A DNA stretch of 54,931 nt from a virus, in IMG/VR virus record IMGVR_UViG_3300035180_000859, positions 1 through 54,931 of that record. The stretch is one strand, 5' to 3'. Under the pieces are notes generated by a model. That model was not told where the DNA came from. It saw only the letters and a list, made by a program, of their open reading frames with translations, and did no database searches. The number at the start of each line of letters is the position of its first letter. Within the stretch, counting starts at the first letter, position 1. A program made the position numbers and the translations under genes. Shown one piece after another: positions 16,016 to 24,641 of this stretch.

Positions 16016-17103
16016 TTAATCAAGGCGTCGCAGACCAGCTCACTCGTGCCCGCACACAACTGATTCTGGATCATTCGTTCTTTGGCCAGCTCGCTCTGCG
16101 CCTGCCGCTGGTGGAAGATACCAGTACCAAAACACTATCGGTCAACGGCAAGCGCATCCGCTACAACCCGACGTTCGTTGAGACCTTGAGCGGCCCGCTG
16201 ACCAAAGCCGCCATCGCCCACGAAGTGATGCACTGCGTCTTTGACCACATCGGCCGGCGCCAGGACCGCAACCCGCGCAAGTGGAACCAGGCAGGTGACT
16301 ATGTCATCAACCTGGCGCTACAGGACTCAGGCTTCGAGATCGGTAAGTCCTGGCTGCTCAACACCGCGTTCGCCGGCATGGGCTCTGATGAGGTCTACAA
16401 CCTGCTGCCTGAACCTGACGACGAAGACGGTAAAGACCCACTCGATGAGTGTCAGGACGGTGACCCCAGCGACATTGAAGTCAATGCCACCGACTGGAAG
16501 ATCGCTACCATTCAGGCAGCCAACCAGGCCCGCGCCGAGGGCAAGTTGCCTGCCAGTCTGAGCCGCTTTATCGAAGAGCTGACCGAGACTAAGATCGATT
16601 GGCGTGCCATGCTACGCCGCTTCATCACTGAAACATCAAAGAATGACTACTCGTGGCAACGGCCTAACCGACACTTCATCGAACAAGGCTTCTTTCTACC
16701 TACCTTGTACAGCGAATCCATGGGCGAAATTGTCGTGGCCATCGATACCTCAGGTTCGATTAGTCAAGAGATGCTCAACACATTCGGCGGAGAGATCAAA
16801 GCCATCGTTCAGAGCAGTCGACCAAGCAAAACTCATGTCATATATTGTGACAGTCAGGTCAACCACGTTGATGAGTTTGGCCCCAATGATGACCTCAGCT
16901 TCGACATGCACGGCGGAGGCGGTACAGCGTTCAAGCCGGTGTTCGACTACGTGGCAGAGTGGGGCATCAAGCCGGTGTGTCTTGTCTACTTGACAGACCT
17001 GTATGGAGACGCCACATTCTCTCCGCCCGACTACCCGGTCATGTGGGGGTGCACTACCCATGAAGTTGCGCCGTGGGGTGAGACAGTGAGGATTGAGGAA
17101 TGA
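16012..17103 (+). CDS. VWA-domain protein with N-terminal HExxH metallopeptidase-like domain
   Basis: A 363-residue protein of the DUF2201 type. The N-terminal domain carries HEVMH (H70, E71, H74), a zinc-metallopeptidase signature, followed by WNQAGDYVINLAL. The C-terminal domain has the MIDAS pattern D245-T-S-G-S249 and GGGGT near residue 303, as in VWA domains. Such proteins pair with MoxR ATPases, here 12312-13298. The pair may remodel or mature a host or phage protein. Whether the peptidase is active is not known. Confidence 0.85.
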   Translation: MINQGVADQLTRARTQLILDHSFFGQLALRLPLVEDTSTKTLSVNGKRIRYNPTFVETLSGPLTKAAIAHEVMHCVFDHIGRRQDRNPRKWNQAGDYVINLALQDSGFEIGKSWLLNTAFAGMGSDEVYNLLPEPDDEDGKDPLDECQDGDPSDIEVNATDWKIATIQAANQARAEGKLPASLSRFIEELTETKIDWRAMLRRFITETSKNDYSWQRPNRHFIEQGFFLPTLYSESMGEIVVAIDTSGSISQEMLNTFGGEIKAIVQSSRPSKTHVIYCDSQVNHVDEFGPNDDLSFDMHGGGGTAFKPVFDYVAEWGIKPVCLVYLTDLYGDATFSPPDYPVMWGCTTHEVAPWGETVRIEE

Positions 17104-17615
17104 AGATCACCGAGATTGACGGCGAACTGTTCATCGACGAACAAGGCGCCGTCGGATACATCAACGTGATGGGCAATCATGCGATCTTCTCGTTCACGAC
17201 GCGATCGGTAAGCCTTACCGCAGAGCAACGGGCGGAAATATGTGCTTATGCTGTACCTCGGATTGACAAGATCAATACGTTGGCTCTGGTGACAATGCGG
17301 CTTGAAGGCGCGGACGACAGTAGGCTCAGACTACATCGTTCTCTGCTCGCCACTATCCCACCAGTCGCCCCTAAGCCTAGACCATACCTTAAGGTTACGT
17401 ACGATGAGCCCAGCACCGTGTTCGGACAAAAAATTGTGCGTGTCTTACTCGACGACCGTGTTGTCGGCCAGTTCAGCCTATTGTCTTCTGGCTGGAAATT
17501 TATGTGGATCGGTGACACCTGGGCGCGGGTATCGACCACAAAAATGGCCGAGATTCAACAGCTGATACACGATAAAAAATACATGCTGGACCTTACAACT
17601 CGGTTTACAAGGTGA
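17100..17615 (+). CDS. two-repeat protein of a local paralogous family
   Basis: A 171-residue protein that seems to hold two copies of a ~60-residue unit: strand (FIDEQGAVGYINV / LLDDRVVGQFSLL), an aromatic strand (HAIFSF / WKFMWI), then a helix ending with a basic tail (LTTRFTR). The same unit makes up most of each of the next two genes. No known family. ATGA overlap with the VWA gene. Confidence 0.6.
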   Translation: MKITEIDGELFIDEQGAVGYINVMGNHAIFSFTTRSVSLTAEQRAEICAYAVPRIDKINTLALVTMRLEGADDSRLRLHRSLLATIPPVAPKPRPYLKVTYDEPSTVFGQKIVRVLLDDRVVGQFSLLSSGWKFMWIGDTWARVSTTKMAEIQQLIHDKKYMLDLTTRFTR

Positions 17616-17845
17616 ACACCATGTTTTGGCGTAACCCTATCGTTAACAAAAGTCTTTGCTTGGTCTGGTACGAAACTGACGACATCAAGATATGCATCGG
17701 AGAAATCAGTGCTGATCACAACAAATGGAACTTCCACCACAATAATATTTCTGCAAACCTGAAGCCAAATAAGCTGCAGGAACTACGCAGCTGGGCGAAG
17801 GATCAGATTATTCTGATGAATCTTACTGAGAGGAAGCTGAAATGA
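17612..17845 (+). CDS. single-repeat paralog
   Basis: A 77-residue protein with a GTG start in GTGA overlap (an ATG three codons on is an alternative). It is one copy of the ~60-residue unit: ICIGEISADHNKWNFHH, a polar turn, and a helix ending LMNLTERKLK. Function unknown. Confidence 0.6.
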   Translation: MNTMFWRNPIVNKSLCLVWYETDDIKICIGEISADHNKWNFHHNNISANLKPNKLQELRSWAKDQIILMNLTERKLK

Positions 17846-18069
17846 GCATCAATGTCGCATTTGTGTATGTCGACAGCACCAAAAGATATTTTGCCTATGT
17901 GGAAGGCGCCTGTGTTGGGCAAGTAGCGCGCAGAGTTTACAGCAACTGGGCATTTTTCCCTGACCCAAGCGCAGAGAACATCTTCCCGCCGTCCCAGGTA
18001 GCCGAAATTCACCTATCTTGCATTGCCCGTGCCGCCCTGCTCAACCTAACCGCGAGAATGCTGAAGTGA
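17842..18069 (+). CDS. single-repeat paralog
   Basis: A 75-residue protein, a further copy of the unit: YFAYVEGACVGQVARRVYSN, WAFFPD, and a helix ending LLNLTARMLK. ATGA overlap upstream, GTGA overlap downstream. Function unknown. Confidence 0.6.
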   Translation: MSINVAFVYVDSTKRYFAYVEGACVGQVARRVYSNWAFFPDPSAENIFPPSQVAEIHLSCIARAALLNLTARMLK

Positions 18070-18731
18070 CCGAAGTTGAAGAGAAAACCGAATTCAAGTT
18101 CTCTGAGCTCAGCGCTAGCGCTAAAAAGGCTGCTCGTGACAAGTACCGTAGTGACGATCACCTAGGGTACGACTGGTGGGGCTACATCTACAAAGATGCG
18201 GTGCGCATGGGGGGAATGCTCGGCATTGAGATCAGCAAGACGTGGCACGCGCCCAACGACCCAAACCGCAAGGGTTACGAGACCATCGACATCTCCTTTT
18301 CTGGTTTCTGTAGTCAAGGTGATGGCGCCAGCTTTGAAGGGAATTACCGATATGCCCCAGAGGCCATCGCTAATGTCGTCTCAAAAACCACTGACGAAGA
18401 ACTGCTACGCATTGCCCAAGAGCTGACGCTGCTGCAGCTGACACGCCGGCTGCAAGGACTTGAATCATTCAGTGCGACGATCAGAACATCAGGAAACTAC
18501 AGTCACTCAGGAACGATGAACGTCGAAGTAAACTCTGAAGACGAGGATGACGAGCATATCAATGTGTCCGAAGACCTTGAAGACGATGTCACCCGGCTCA
18601 TGCGTAATTTTGCCGACTGGATATACAAATACCTTGAAGTCGAGTACGACTATCTGACGTCTGATAAGTATATCAATGAGCGCCTCAACGAGGGCGATGA
18701 CATGTTTGACGAAGATGGTGCAATAATCTAA
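18066..18731 (+). CDS. conserved phage protein with FSGFxSQGDGASFEG motif
   Basis: A 221-residue product from the GTG at 18066 (GTGA overlap). It begins with FSELSASAKKAARDKYR, then WWGYIYKDAVRMG, and has ISFSGFCSQGDGASFEG in the middle. I have seen this arrangement as a widespread phage family of unknown function. The C-terminal third is very acidic. The coordinated motif suggests a conserved fold, not a proven enzyme. Confidence 0.7.
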   Translation: MTEVEEKTEFKFSELSASAKKAARDKYRSDDHLGYDWWGYIYKDAVRMGGMLGIEISKTWHAPNDPNRKGYETIDISFSGFCSQGDGASFEGNYRYAPEAIANVVSKTTDEELLRIAQELTLLQLTRRLQGLESFSATIRTSGNYSHSGTMNVEVNSEDEDDEHINVSEDLEDDVTRLMRNFADWIYKYLEVEYDYLTSDKYINERLNEGDDMFDEDGAII

Positions 18732-18754
18732 GTTCTAAATACGAAAGCACTACG

Positions 18755-19462
18755 ATGGCAACTTCCTGGTCATTCAGCAAACTTGGTGATTTCACCAAGT
18801 GCAAAAAATATTTCTGGCTTAAACACGAGCAGAAAATTCCTGAGCCTGAGCGCCCCCTACCCAAAGGCAAAACAGAGCATGCCAACGATCGTGGTAGCCG
18901 CATCCATGACAATCTGGAGGGCTATGTTCGTGGCAACCACGACGATCTCTGCCCCGAAGCAGAGAAGTACTTTGGTGTTCACGCTGACTTTCTGCGCGTG
19001 ATGTTCGAAGAGGGCCTGGTCGAACTCGAGGGTGAGTGGGGCATGAACAAGGACTGGGAGATCGCTCCATGGGCCAATGCCTGGCTGCGCCTTAAGCTCG
19101 ACGTGCTGGTGCATGTGGGCACTGACGAGGCGATCGTAATCGACTACAAATCCGGTAAGAAGTGGGGCAATGAGGTTAAGCATGCCCAGCAGCTCCAGCT
19201 CTATGCCCTGGTCACCGCCCTACGCTACCCACATCTAGAGATGATTACCGCCGAGCTGTGGTACGTCGACATTGGCGAGACCACCAGCCAGACGTTCACA
19301 CGCGCCCAAGCGCTGCGTTTCAAGCGCGGGTTCGATGCCAACGGCACCGCGATCGTCAACTGCGTTGATTTTCCAAGCAACCCCAACAAGTGGAGTTGTC
19401 AATGGTGCATGTATGGGCCTCATCACTCTGGGCATTGCGCCGAAGGCGTAAGAAAAGCATAA
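18755..19462 (+). CDS. RecB/Cas4-like PD-(D/E)XK nuclease
   Basis: A 235-residue protein with the RecB nuclease pattern: SFSKLGDFTKCKKYFWL at the N-terminus, H51, LKLDVLV with D116, and VIDYKSGKK with D130 and K132, then a QLQLYALV helix. Cysteines C16, C215, C218 and C228 match the layout of iron-sulfur clusters in Cas4/AddB-type nucleases. It is likely a phage exonuclease for recombination or end processing. No CRISPR genes are present, so a Cas4 role in immunity is not suggested. Confidence 0.8.
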   Translation: MATSWSFSKLGDFTKCKKYFWLKHEQKIPEPERPLPKGKTEHANDRGSRIHDNLEGYVRGNHDDLCPEAEKYFGVHADFLRVMFEEGLVELEGEWGMNKDWEIAPWANAWLRLKLDVLVHVGTDEAIVIDYKSGKKWGNEVKHAQQLQLYALVTALRYPHLEMITAELWYVDIGETTSQTFTRAQALRFKRGFDANGTAIVNCVDFPSNPNKWSCQWCMYGPHHSGHCAEGVRKA

Positions 19463-19590
19463 ATGATCGTCACACGCAAAGGGTAGATAGCGTCGTTTCT
19501 GATCTGGCGGTGGGTGCGTCCTAAGCCGAATCAGCTGAGTAAAGTGGTCTTACCCGTCTCGCCCCACCTACTCGGACCTCCCCACCCTGC
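19463..19590. other. non-coding gap before a terminator
   Basis: No coding frame of note. It is part of a 335-base gap between the RecB-like nuclease gene and the next gene. There are several C-rich runs and no clear promoter. Confidence 0.5.
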
Positions 19591-19627
19591 CCCGACCAGG
19601 TAACGCACAAGTCGGGATTTTTTTTTT
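19591..19627 (+). terminator. intrinsic terminator, first of a duplicated pair
   Basis: CCCGAC (19591-19596) pairs with GTCGGG (19611-19616), followed by A and ten T. A 32-nt stretch of it (19593-19624) recurs at 19736-19767 with one difference. Confidence 0.75.
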
Positions 19628-19728
19628 GATGAGCAGGGTACGGCCGTCAGTCGGCATTCGCTATACGGGCTGTTTGATGCAGCTACGCAGCGTTAAGCGC
19701 AGGCATCTAGACATACCCTGCTCATCAA
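19626..19728 (+). ncRNA. structured element with 15-bp terminal inverted repeat (candidate RNA or mini-element)
   Basis: TTGATGAGCAGGGTA (19626-19640) is perfectly complementary to 19714-19728. Inside are a GCCG/CGGC hairpin (19643-19655) and a GATGC/GCATC arm (19676-19707), so the RNA could fold as a multi-branched structure closed by a 15-bp stem. A second terminator follows directly. The region has no coding frame of note. Alternatively it is a short insertion with inverted ends between duplicated flanks. Expression is untested. Confidence 0.45.
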
Positions 19729-19733
19729 AGAAC

Positions 19734-19767
19734 CTCGACCAGATAACGCACAAGTCGGGATTTTTTT
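19734..19767 (+). terminator. intrinsic terminator, second of a duplicated pair
   Basis: CTCGAC (19734-19739) pairs with GTCGGG (19754-19759; one G-T pair), followed by A and seven T. It is a near-exact copy of the terminator at 19591. Confidence 0.65.
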
Positions 19768-19797
19768 ATGTCGACAACTCCGGAGGACTTGACTGAA

Positions 19798-19992
19798 ATG
19801 GACACCGCCTTCCTTTGTGCGTCTTGCCGTAAATACAAGGCAAGTACAAGCCTCGCATCTATAAAGCTATTCAACAAGCTCGTTTGTCTCTCATGCCTCG
19901 ACAAGTACAACAGGCGTAGCACGCAAAAAAAGAAACGAACCACCGCCCGGTATACCGAAAGAGCCATAAACCATTTTGCGCATACACCATGA
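19798..19992 (+). CDS. small zinc-finger-like protein
   Basis: I choose the ATG at 19798 because GGAGG lies about 11 bases upstream; an ATG at 19768 is in frame but abuts the T run of the terminator. The 64-residue product has C7, C10, C30 and C33 (CxxC-x19-CxxC), then a basic tail. It is probably nucleic-acid binding. It overlaps the helicase gene by four bases. Confidence 0.55.
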   Translation: MDTAFLCASCRKYKASTSLASIKLFNKLVCLSCLDKYNRRSTQKKKRTTARYTERAINHFAHTP

Positions 19993-21407
19993 CTAAACCC
20001 AAACCCTTCGCGCACCAAAAGCAATCCATCAAACACAATGACACTACTTCCATCGTCTTTGATACCAGCGACCCGGGCACGGGCAAAACTTATGTCCGCA
20101 TTGCCGCCTTCGCTAAGCGCCGCGCAAAAGGCGGCGGAGCTCTACTCGTTCTTGCCCCACGATCTCTCCTGCGCAGCGTCTGGGTCAATGACACCAAAAA
20201 GTTTGCCCCGCACCTCACAGTTTCTGTGGCCGATGCAGCTAACCGTGCCGAGGCTTTCGCTGCCGATGCAGACGTTTACGTCACCAACGTAGATGCCGCC
20301 AAGTTTCTCGCTGATCAGAAACCGGCGTTCTTCAAACGATTTTCAGAGCTGGTGATTGACGAATCAACTGCCTTTAAACACCACACCAGCCAACGCTCTA
20401 AAGCCATGGCCAAGATCGCTAAATACTTCGAGTACCGGTGCTGCATGACGGGCACACCAAACAGCAATTCCATTACTGATGTTTGGCACCAGGTCTACAT
20501 TCTTGATGCAGGCAAACGCTTGGGGTTTAGTTTTTACAAATTCCGTGATGCTGTCTGCACACCCAACCAAGTGGGCCGCATGGCGCAGGCCATCAAGTGG
20601 GTAGACAAGGAAGGTTCCGAAGAGGCGGTCTTTGGCCTGCTATCCGACATCGTGATTCGGCATAGGTTCGAAGACTGCGTGGACATCCCACCCAACCACC
20701 AGTACAGCGTCGACTACGATCTGACGCCCAAGCAGATGCGTGCTTACCTTGAAATGGAAGAAACGCAAATGCTGACCTTCAAGGGCAAAGCGCCCAGCAT
20801 GATGGCGGTCAACGCCGCGGCGGTCGCCACCAAGCTGCAGCAAATCGCCTCGGGTGCGGTCTATGACGGCACCGGCGGTTACAAGACGATTGACGTCAGT
20901 CGCTACGAAATGTGTCTGGACCTGGTAGAGCAGCGCCAACACAGCCTGGTGATCTTCCAGTGGAAGCACCAGCGCGACGCCCTGGTCGAGGAGGCTACCA
21001 AGCGCGGTCTGACCTTCGCAGTGTTGGATGGCAAAACCACGGACAGAGAGCGCGACGAAATTGTGCAACGCTTTCAGGCTGGTCAGTACCGGGTGATCTT
21101 CGGCCACCCAAAGACTGTAGCCCATGGATTCACATTGACCAGAGGTACCGCCACGATCTGGGCCTCGCCGACGTACGATTTGGAGTGGTTCAAGCAGGGC
21201 AGCAAACGCATGCACCGGCTTGGCCAGACCCAGAAGACTGAGACTATCATCATCGTGGCTAAAGGCACAATCGACGAAAAGGTGTACGCCATGATGACAG
21301 AAAAAGACGAACGGATGACGAACTTGTTATCGTTGTTCGAGACACTGACACCGGTGGCAGTATCTGCGAAGAAAGTAGCTAAACGCAAATTATTGGAGAC
21401 AGCATGA
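19989..21407 (+). CDS. SNF2-like SF2 helicase
   Basis: A 472-residue helicase. It has a Q-motif-like FAHQKQSIK, Walker A DPGTGKT (28-34), motif II D124-E-S-T (ELVIDEST), CMTGTPN as motif III, and motif VI RMHRLGQTQK (407-416). The RMHRLGQ pattern is typical of SNF2 ATPases, which translocate on DNA. Phage members probably act in replication, recombination or anti-defence; the role here is not defined. Coupled to the small zinc-finger gene and to the next gene. Confidence 0.88.
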   Translation: MTKPKPFAHQKQSIKHNDTTSIVFDTSDPGTGKTYVRIAAFAKRRAKGGGALLVLAPRSLLRSVWVNDTKKFAPHLTVSVADAANRAEAFAADADVYVTNVDAAKFLADQKPAFFKRFSELVIDESTAFKHHTSQRSKAMAKIAKYFEYRCCMTGTPNSNSITDVWHQVYILDAGKRLGFSFYKFRDAVCTPNQVGRMAQAIKWVDKEGSEEAVFGLLSDIVIRHRFEDCVDIPPNHQYSVDYDLTPKQMRAYLEMEETQMLTFKGKAPSMMAVNAAAVATKLQQIASGAVYDGTGGYKTIDVSRYEMCLDLVEQRQHSLVIFQWKHQRDALVEEATKRGLTFAVLDGKTTDRERDEIVQRFQAGQYRVIFGHPKTVAHGFTLTRGTATIWASPTYDLEWFKQGSKRMHRLGQTQKTETIIIVAKGTIDEKVYAMMTEKDERMTNLLSLFETLTPVAVSAKKVAKRKLLETA

Positions 21408-21643
21408 CCCCTGAACTCATCAACCTCGCACGAGCCACCGTGATGACCAAGGCGGCTTTTTGGGACGCCCTACGCGCCCTTGAGACCGCTACGGCAAGTA
21501 ACCCCTACAACGATGGCGATTGGTCAGACCACATCAACGACAAGGTCATCCAGATGGTCAATTCCTTGGCCGCCTTTACTTCGGAGATTGAACCTATCGC
21601 CGACGAGGACTTGGTTGATCTCATCAGCCTCGCCCAATCATGA
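21404..21643 (+). CDS. small helical protein, unknown function
   Basis: A 79-residue, acidic, helical protein coupled by ATGA overlaps to both the helicase and the DNA polymerase genes. No family recognised. Position suggests a replication accessory role. Confidence 0.55.
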   Translation: MTPELINLARATVMTKAAFWDALRALETATASNPYNDGDWSDHINDKVIQMVNSLAAFTSEIEPIADEDLVDLISLAQS

Positions 21644-23805
21644 CCTGGACTACCGCACTCCGCAAACAGAAGGCCGTGGCCACGTCGACCTTGGGCTTCA
21701 GTCGTCCAGCCATCCCGCAACATACACCTGACTGGGCGCGCCTGGTCAGCCTCGATTTCGAGACGTACTACGACGTCGACTACACACTCAGCAAGCTGAG
21801 TACCTCTGAGTACGTGCGTGACCCGCGCTTCAAGGCGCAGATGGTCGGCATTAAAGTCGGCAATGGCAAAACAAGGATCATCCCCCATGCAAAAATCAAG
21901 ACCGAGCTGGCTAAGATCAATTGGTCGACACACAGCCTACTGTGCCACAACACGCAGTTTGATGGTTTTGTGCTTTCCCATCATTATGGTATCCACCCTG
22001 CTTTTTTGTATGACTCTCTTAGCATGGCACGCGGTTTGCATAGCAACGACATTGGTGCTGGGCTTGATGAGGTGTCTGTTTATTACGGCGGTCACGGCAA
22101 GCTCGAAGGTCTGGAAGCGACTAAAGGGGTTCTGAATTGGGACAAGAAACTGTTTGCCGCCACCGCCATCTATTGCGCCAATGACGTTGACGAGATGCTG
22201 CGCGTCTTCAAGTTAATGCTGCCGCAAGTGCCCGACGATGAGATTCACCTCATCGACCTGACCTGCCGAATGTTCTGTGACCCTGTACTGAAAGTCGACA
22301 TTCCGCGTGTCGAAAAGGAGCTCGAGCGCGAGCTGGCCCGGCGCGAGGTATTGATGTACGAGGCAGTTGATCCGACCGAGCACGATCTGAACGGCAGCCT
22401 GTACGACAAAGCCGTGCATGCCAAGCTACTCAAGGGCCCAGAGAAATTGCTCGAGGGCGTGCCCCGTGACATGCAGATCATCAAGCGCATCATTGGCTCC
22501 AATGAGATGTTCGCTGCGCTGCTGCGCACCGAGGGTGTCGAACCACCGGTCAAAATCAGTGATGCCTGGATCAAAAAGAAGCCAGAAGAACGCGATAAGG
22601 CAGTCGAACTACTGGCTGAAAAAAAGGGTATCAGCCTAAAGGATGCAGAGTACGAAATCAAGTGGACCTATGCGTTCGCTAAAGATGACGTGGCCTTCAC
22701 CGAGCTGCCCAATCAGGTCGACAACTGGGGGTTTGATTTGAATCTTCACAGCGACGTGGCCCTGATGGTCGCCAAGCAAGAGCGCCTACAGGCTCTGGTC
22801 GATGTGCGAATCGCAGTCAAGTCCACAACGAACATCACCCGGGCTGAGCGCTTCTTGACAGCAGGGGCTAATGGCATGAGCCTGCCAATAGGCTACGCCT
22901 ATTACCGCGCGCACACCGGGCGCTGGGGTGGGCAGAACAAGATGAATATGCAGAACTTGACCCGAGGTGGCGAGTTACGTTTATCAATTTTGGCTGCCAA
23001 AGGACACCAGATCGCGGTACAGGACAGTGGCCAAATCGAATGTCGTGTGAATGGCTGGCTCTGGGGCCAAGACGATTTGATGGATGCGTTCAGAGACGCT
23101 GACCGTGGTATTGGGCGTGATGCCTACTGCAACTTTGCTGATCACATCTACGGCCGTGAGATCACCAAGGCTGACAAGGTGGAGCGCTTCGTCGGTAAGG
23201 TATGCGTTCTGGGCCTCGGGTTTCAGATGGGCGCACCCAAGTTACAGACCACCTTTGCCAAAGGCGCCTTGGGTGGCCCGCCGGTGTACTTCGAGCTCGA
23301 CAAATGCAAGATGATTGTCAACACCTACCGCAACAAGAACTACAAAATTCAAGCTGGCTGGAAAATCTGCGAGCGCATCATTGAAGACATGGCTGCTGGG
23401 CGTACTGGTGGCTACGGCCCACTGAACTGGGAAGCGAACACTATCTGGCTACCCAACGGCATGGCCTTGAAGTATCCCGACTTGCGCAAAGCAACTGGCG
23501 AGAAGGGTTGGGATGAGTGGAGCTACCAGGGCGGCAAAATGCGCAAGAAGATTTATGGCGGCCTACTCTGCGAAAACATCGTCCAGGCCCTGGCACGAAT
23601 TATTGTGGCCTGGCAGATGCTCCAAATCAGCCGTAAATACCGCGTCGTCATGACCACGCACGACGAGGTGGTAGCCATGCCAAAGACAGCCCAGGCAAAA
23701 GCCTGTCTAGCATTTATGGCTAAATGGATGAGCACCGCGCCAGCATGGTGCTCAGACATCCCTCTAAACTGTGAAGGAGGATTCGATGTCAATTACAGTA
23801 AGTAA
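21640..23805 (+). CDS. DNA polymerase, family A
   Basis: A 721-residue polymerase with a 3'-5' exonuclease domain (SLDFETYYD, D39 and E41) and the three polymerase motifs: A around D462 (QDSGQIECR), B around R516 and K520 (RFVGKVCVLGLGFQMG), and C H674-D675-E676 (TTHDEVV). No 5'-3' exonuclease domain is present, as is usual for phage enzymes. Motif A reads D-S-G-Q-I-E-C-R rather than D-Y-S-Q-I-E-L-R. It is probably the replicative polymerase working with the PrimPol-helicase. Confidence 0.93.
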   Translation: MTWTTALRKQKAVATSTLGFSRPAIPQHTPDWARLVSLDFETYYDVDYTLSKLSTSEYVRDPRFKAQMVGIKVGNGKTRIIPHAKIKTELAKINWSTHSLLCHNTQFDGFVLSHHYGIHPAFLYDSLSMARGLHSNDIGAGLDEVSVYYGGHGKLEGLEATKGVLNWDKKLFAATAIYCANDVDEMLRVFKLMLPQVPDDEIHLIDLTCRMFCDPVLKVDIPRVEKELERELARREVLMYEAVDPTEHDLNGSLYDKAVHAKLLKGPEKLLEGVPRDMQIIKRIIGSNEMFAALLRTEGVEPPVKISDAWIKKKPEERDKAVELLAEKKGISLKDAEYEIKWTYAFAKDDVAFTELPNQVDNWGFDLNLHSDVALMVAKQERLQALVDVRIAVKSTTNITRAERFLTAGANGMSLPIGYAYYRAHTGRWGGQNKMNMQNLTRGGELRLSILAAKGHQIAVQDSGQIECRVNGWLWGQDDLMDAFRDADRGIGRDAYCNFADHIYGREITKADKVERFVGKVCVLGLGFQMGAPKLQTTFAKGALGGPPVYFELDKCKMIVNTYRNKNYKIQAGWKICERIIEDMAAGRTGGYGPLNWEANTIWLPNGMALKYPDLRKATGEKGWDEWSYQGGKMRKKIYGGLLCENIVQALARIIVAWQMLQISRKYRVVMTTHDEVVAMPKTAQAKACLAFMAKWMSTAPAWCSDIPLNCEGGFDVNYSK

Positions 23806-24046
23806 GCCCACTGGGCGTTCACCCGCTCTCGGGGTCATCGATGAATGGATAACAGGCAAAGACTGTATGTTCAACACTTACCCCTCCTACGGTGATTATG
23901 AGATAGTCAAGCTTGGCCGCAAAGAATACGGTTTTCGGCCATGCAACAAACAGCTGGGTGGCGTCGTCGTCAGCTACAAATGCAGCCACCTCGAAGCCCA
24001 GCGCCGATTCAAGCTGATGCTGGTCACCAGAAGGCTGATGAAGTAA
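23786..24046 (+). CDS. small protein, unknown function
   Basis: An 86-residue protein from the ATG at 23786, with AGGAGG eight bases upstream, inside the end of the polymerase gene. It ends VTRRLMK after a helix, like the small paralogs near 17.6-18 kb (LTARMLK). No known family. Confidence 0.55.
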   Translation: MSITVSKPTGRSPALGVIDEWITGKDCMFNTYPSYGDYEIVKLGRKEYGFRPCNKQLGGVVVSYKCSHLEAQRRFKLMLVTRRLMK

Positions 24047-24191
24047 AGGGGTCCGGCGACGACGGCAAAAGCGAGTTGAGCGTCCTTGCTCATTTCGTCT
24101 GCCGGGCCCCGCCCTGTGTCCAATTTGCCCACAAAGTGTGTGCAAATGTCAAACATCTAAGTTAGAATTCACCTACCCCAAAGGAGCCAAC
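24047..24191. other. intergenic region downstream of the polymerase block
   Basis: A 145-base gap with a GC-rich dyad (about 24098-24118) and a TTAGAATT box near 24162. AGGAGC precedes the next ATG. It may hold a promoter for the genes that follow, but no convincing -35/-10 pair is seen. Confidence 0.35.
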
Positions 24192-24641
24192 ATGACAGAA
24201 GCCCTCGAGAAACCCGCCCGTACCAAAGCTGCCAAAGCTGCAGTCATCGCCAAAGTTACCGCCCGCCTGGACCCTCCGTCCCTTGGTGCTATGACCGACA
24301 AAATGTGGGCCTTGCGTGAGCAGAAGCGTGGCCTAGACGCCCAAGTCAAGGCCGTCGAGGTCAGCATCAAGGAGCTTGAAGGTACCTTGTTTACGTTGCT
24401 CGACGCCCAGGATACCCGCAAGGCTGAGGGTAAGAAAGCCTCGGTCTCGATTGGCGAATCAGTAGTTGGCGCTGTTGAAAACTGGGATGCCACCTGGGCC
24501 TACATCGCCAAAAACAAATTCTTTCACCTAGTCCAGAAGCGTCTGAGCGACCCCGCTCTACGCGAACTGTGGGCGCTCGGCAAAGTCGTGCCAGGCGTTC
24601 AACCCTTCACAAAACGCACTCTCTCTGTTCGTTCACTTTAA
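24192..24641 (+). CDS. conserved helical phage protein
   Basis: A 149-residue protein from the ATG at 24192 (AAAGGAGCCAAC). An Ala/Lys-rich start is followed by a coiled-coil-like stretch (REQKRGLDAQVKAVEV) and a C-terminal part (NKFFHLVQKRLSDPALRELW, then VPGVQPFTKRTLSV) of a type I recognise from other phages. It lies next to the putative ssDNA-binding protein and may be a replication accessory protein. Confidence 0.65.
   Translation: MTEALEKPARTKAAKAAVIAKVTARLDPPSLGAMTDKMWALREQKRGLDAQVKAVEVSIKELEGTLFTLLDAQDTRKAEGKKASVSIGESVVGAVENWDATWAYIAKNKFFHLVQKRLSDPALRELWALGKVVPGVQPFTKRTLSVRSL

Noticed and set aside
12312-17103. A cobalamin-synthesis (CobS/CobT) role for the MoxR and VWA genes
   Set aside because: They resemble the CobS/CobT type only in the ATPase/VWA pairing; there are no other cobalamin genes, and the HExxH domain points to a different function.
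18755-19462. A CRISPR-Cas link for the Cas4-like nuclease
   Set aside because: No repeat-spacer array or other cas gene is present; the protein fits phage RecB-like nucleases.
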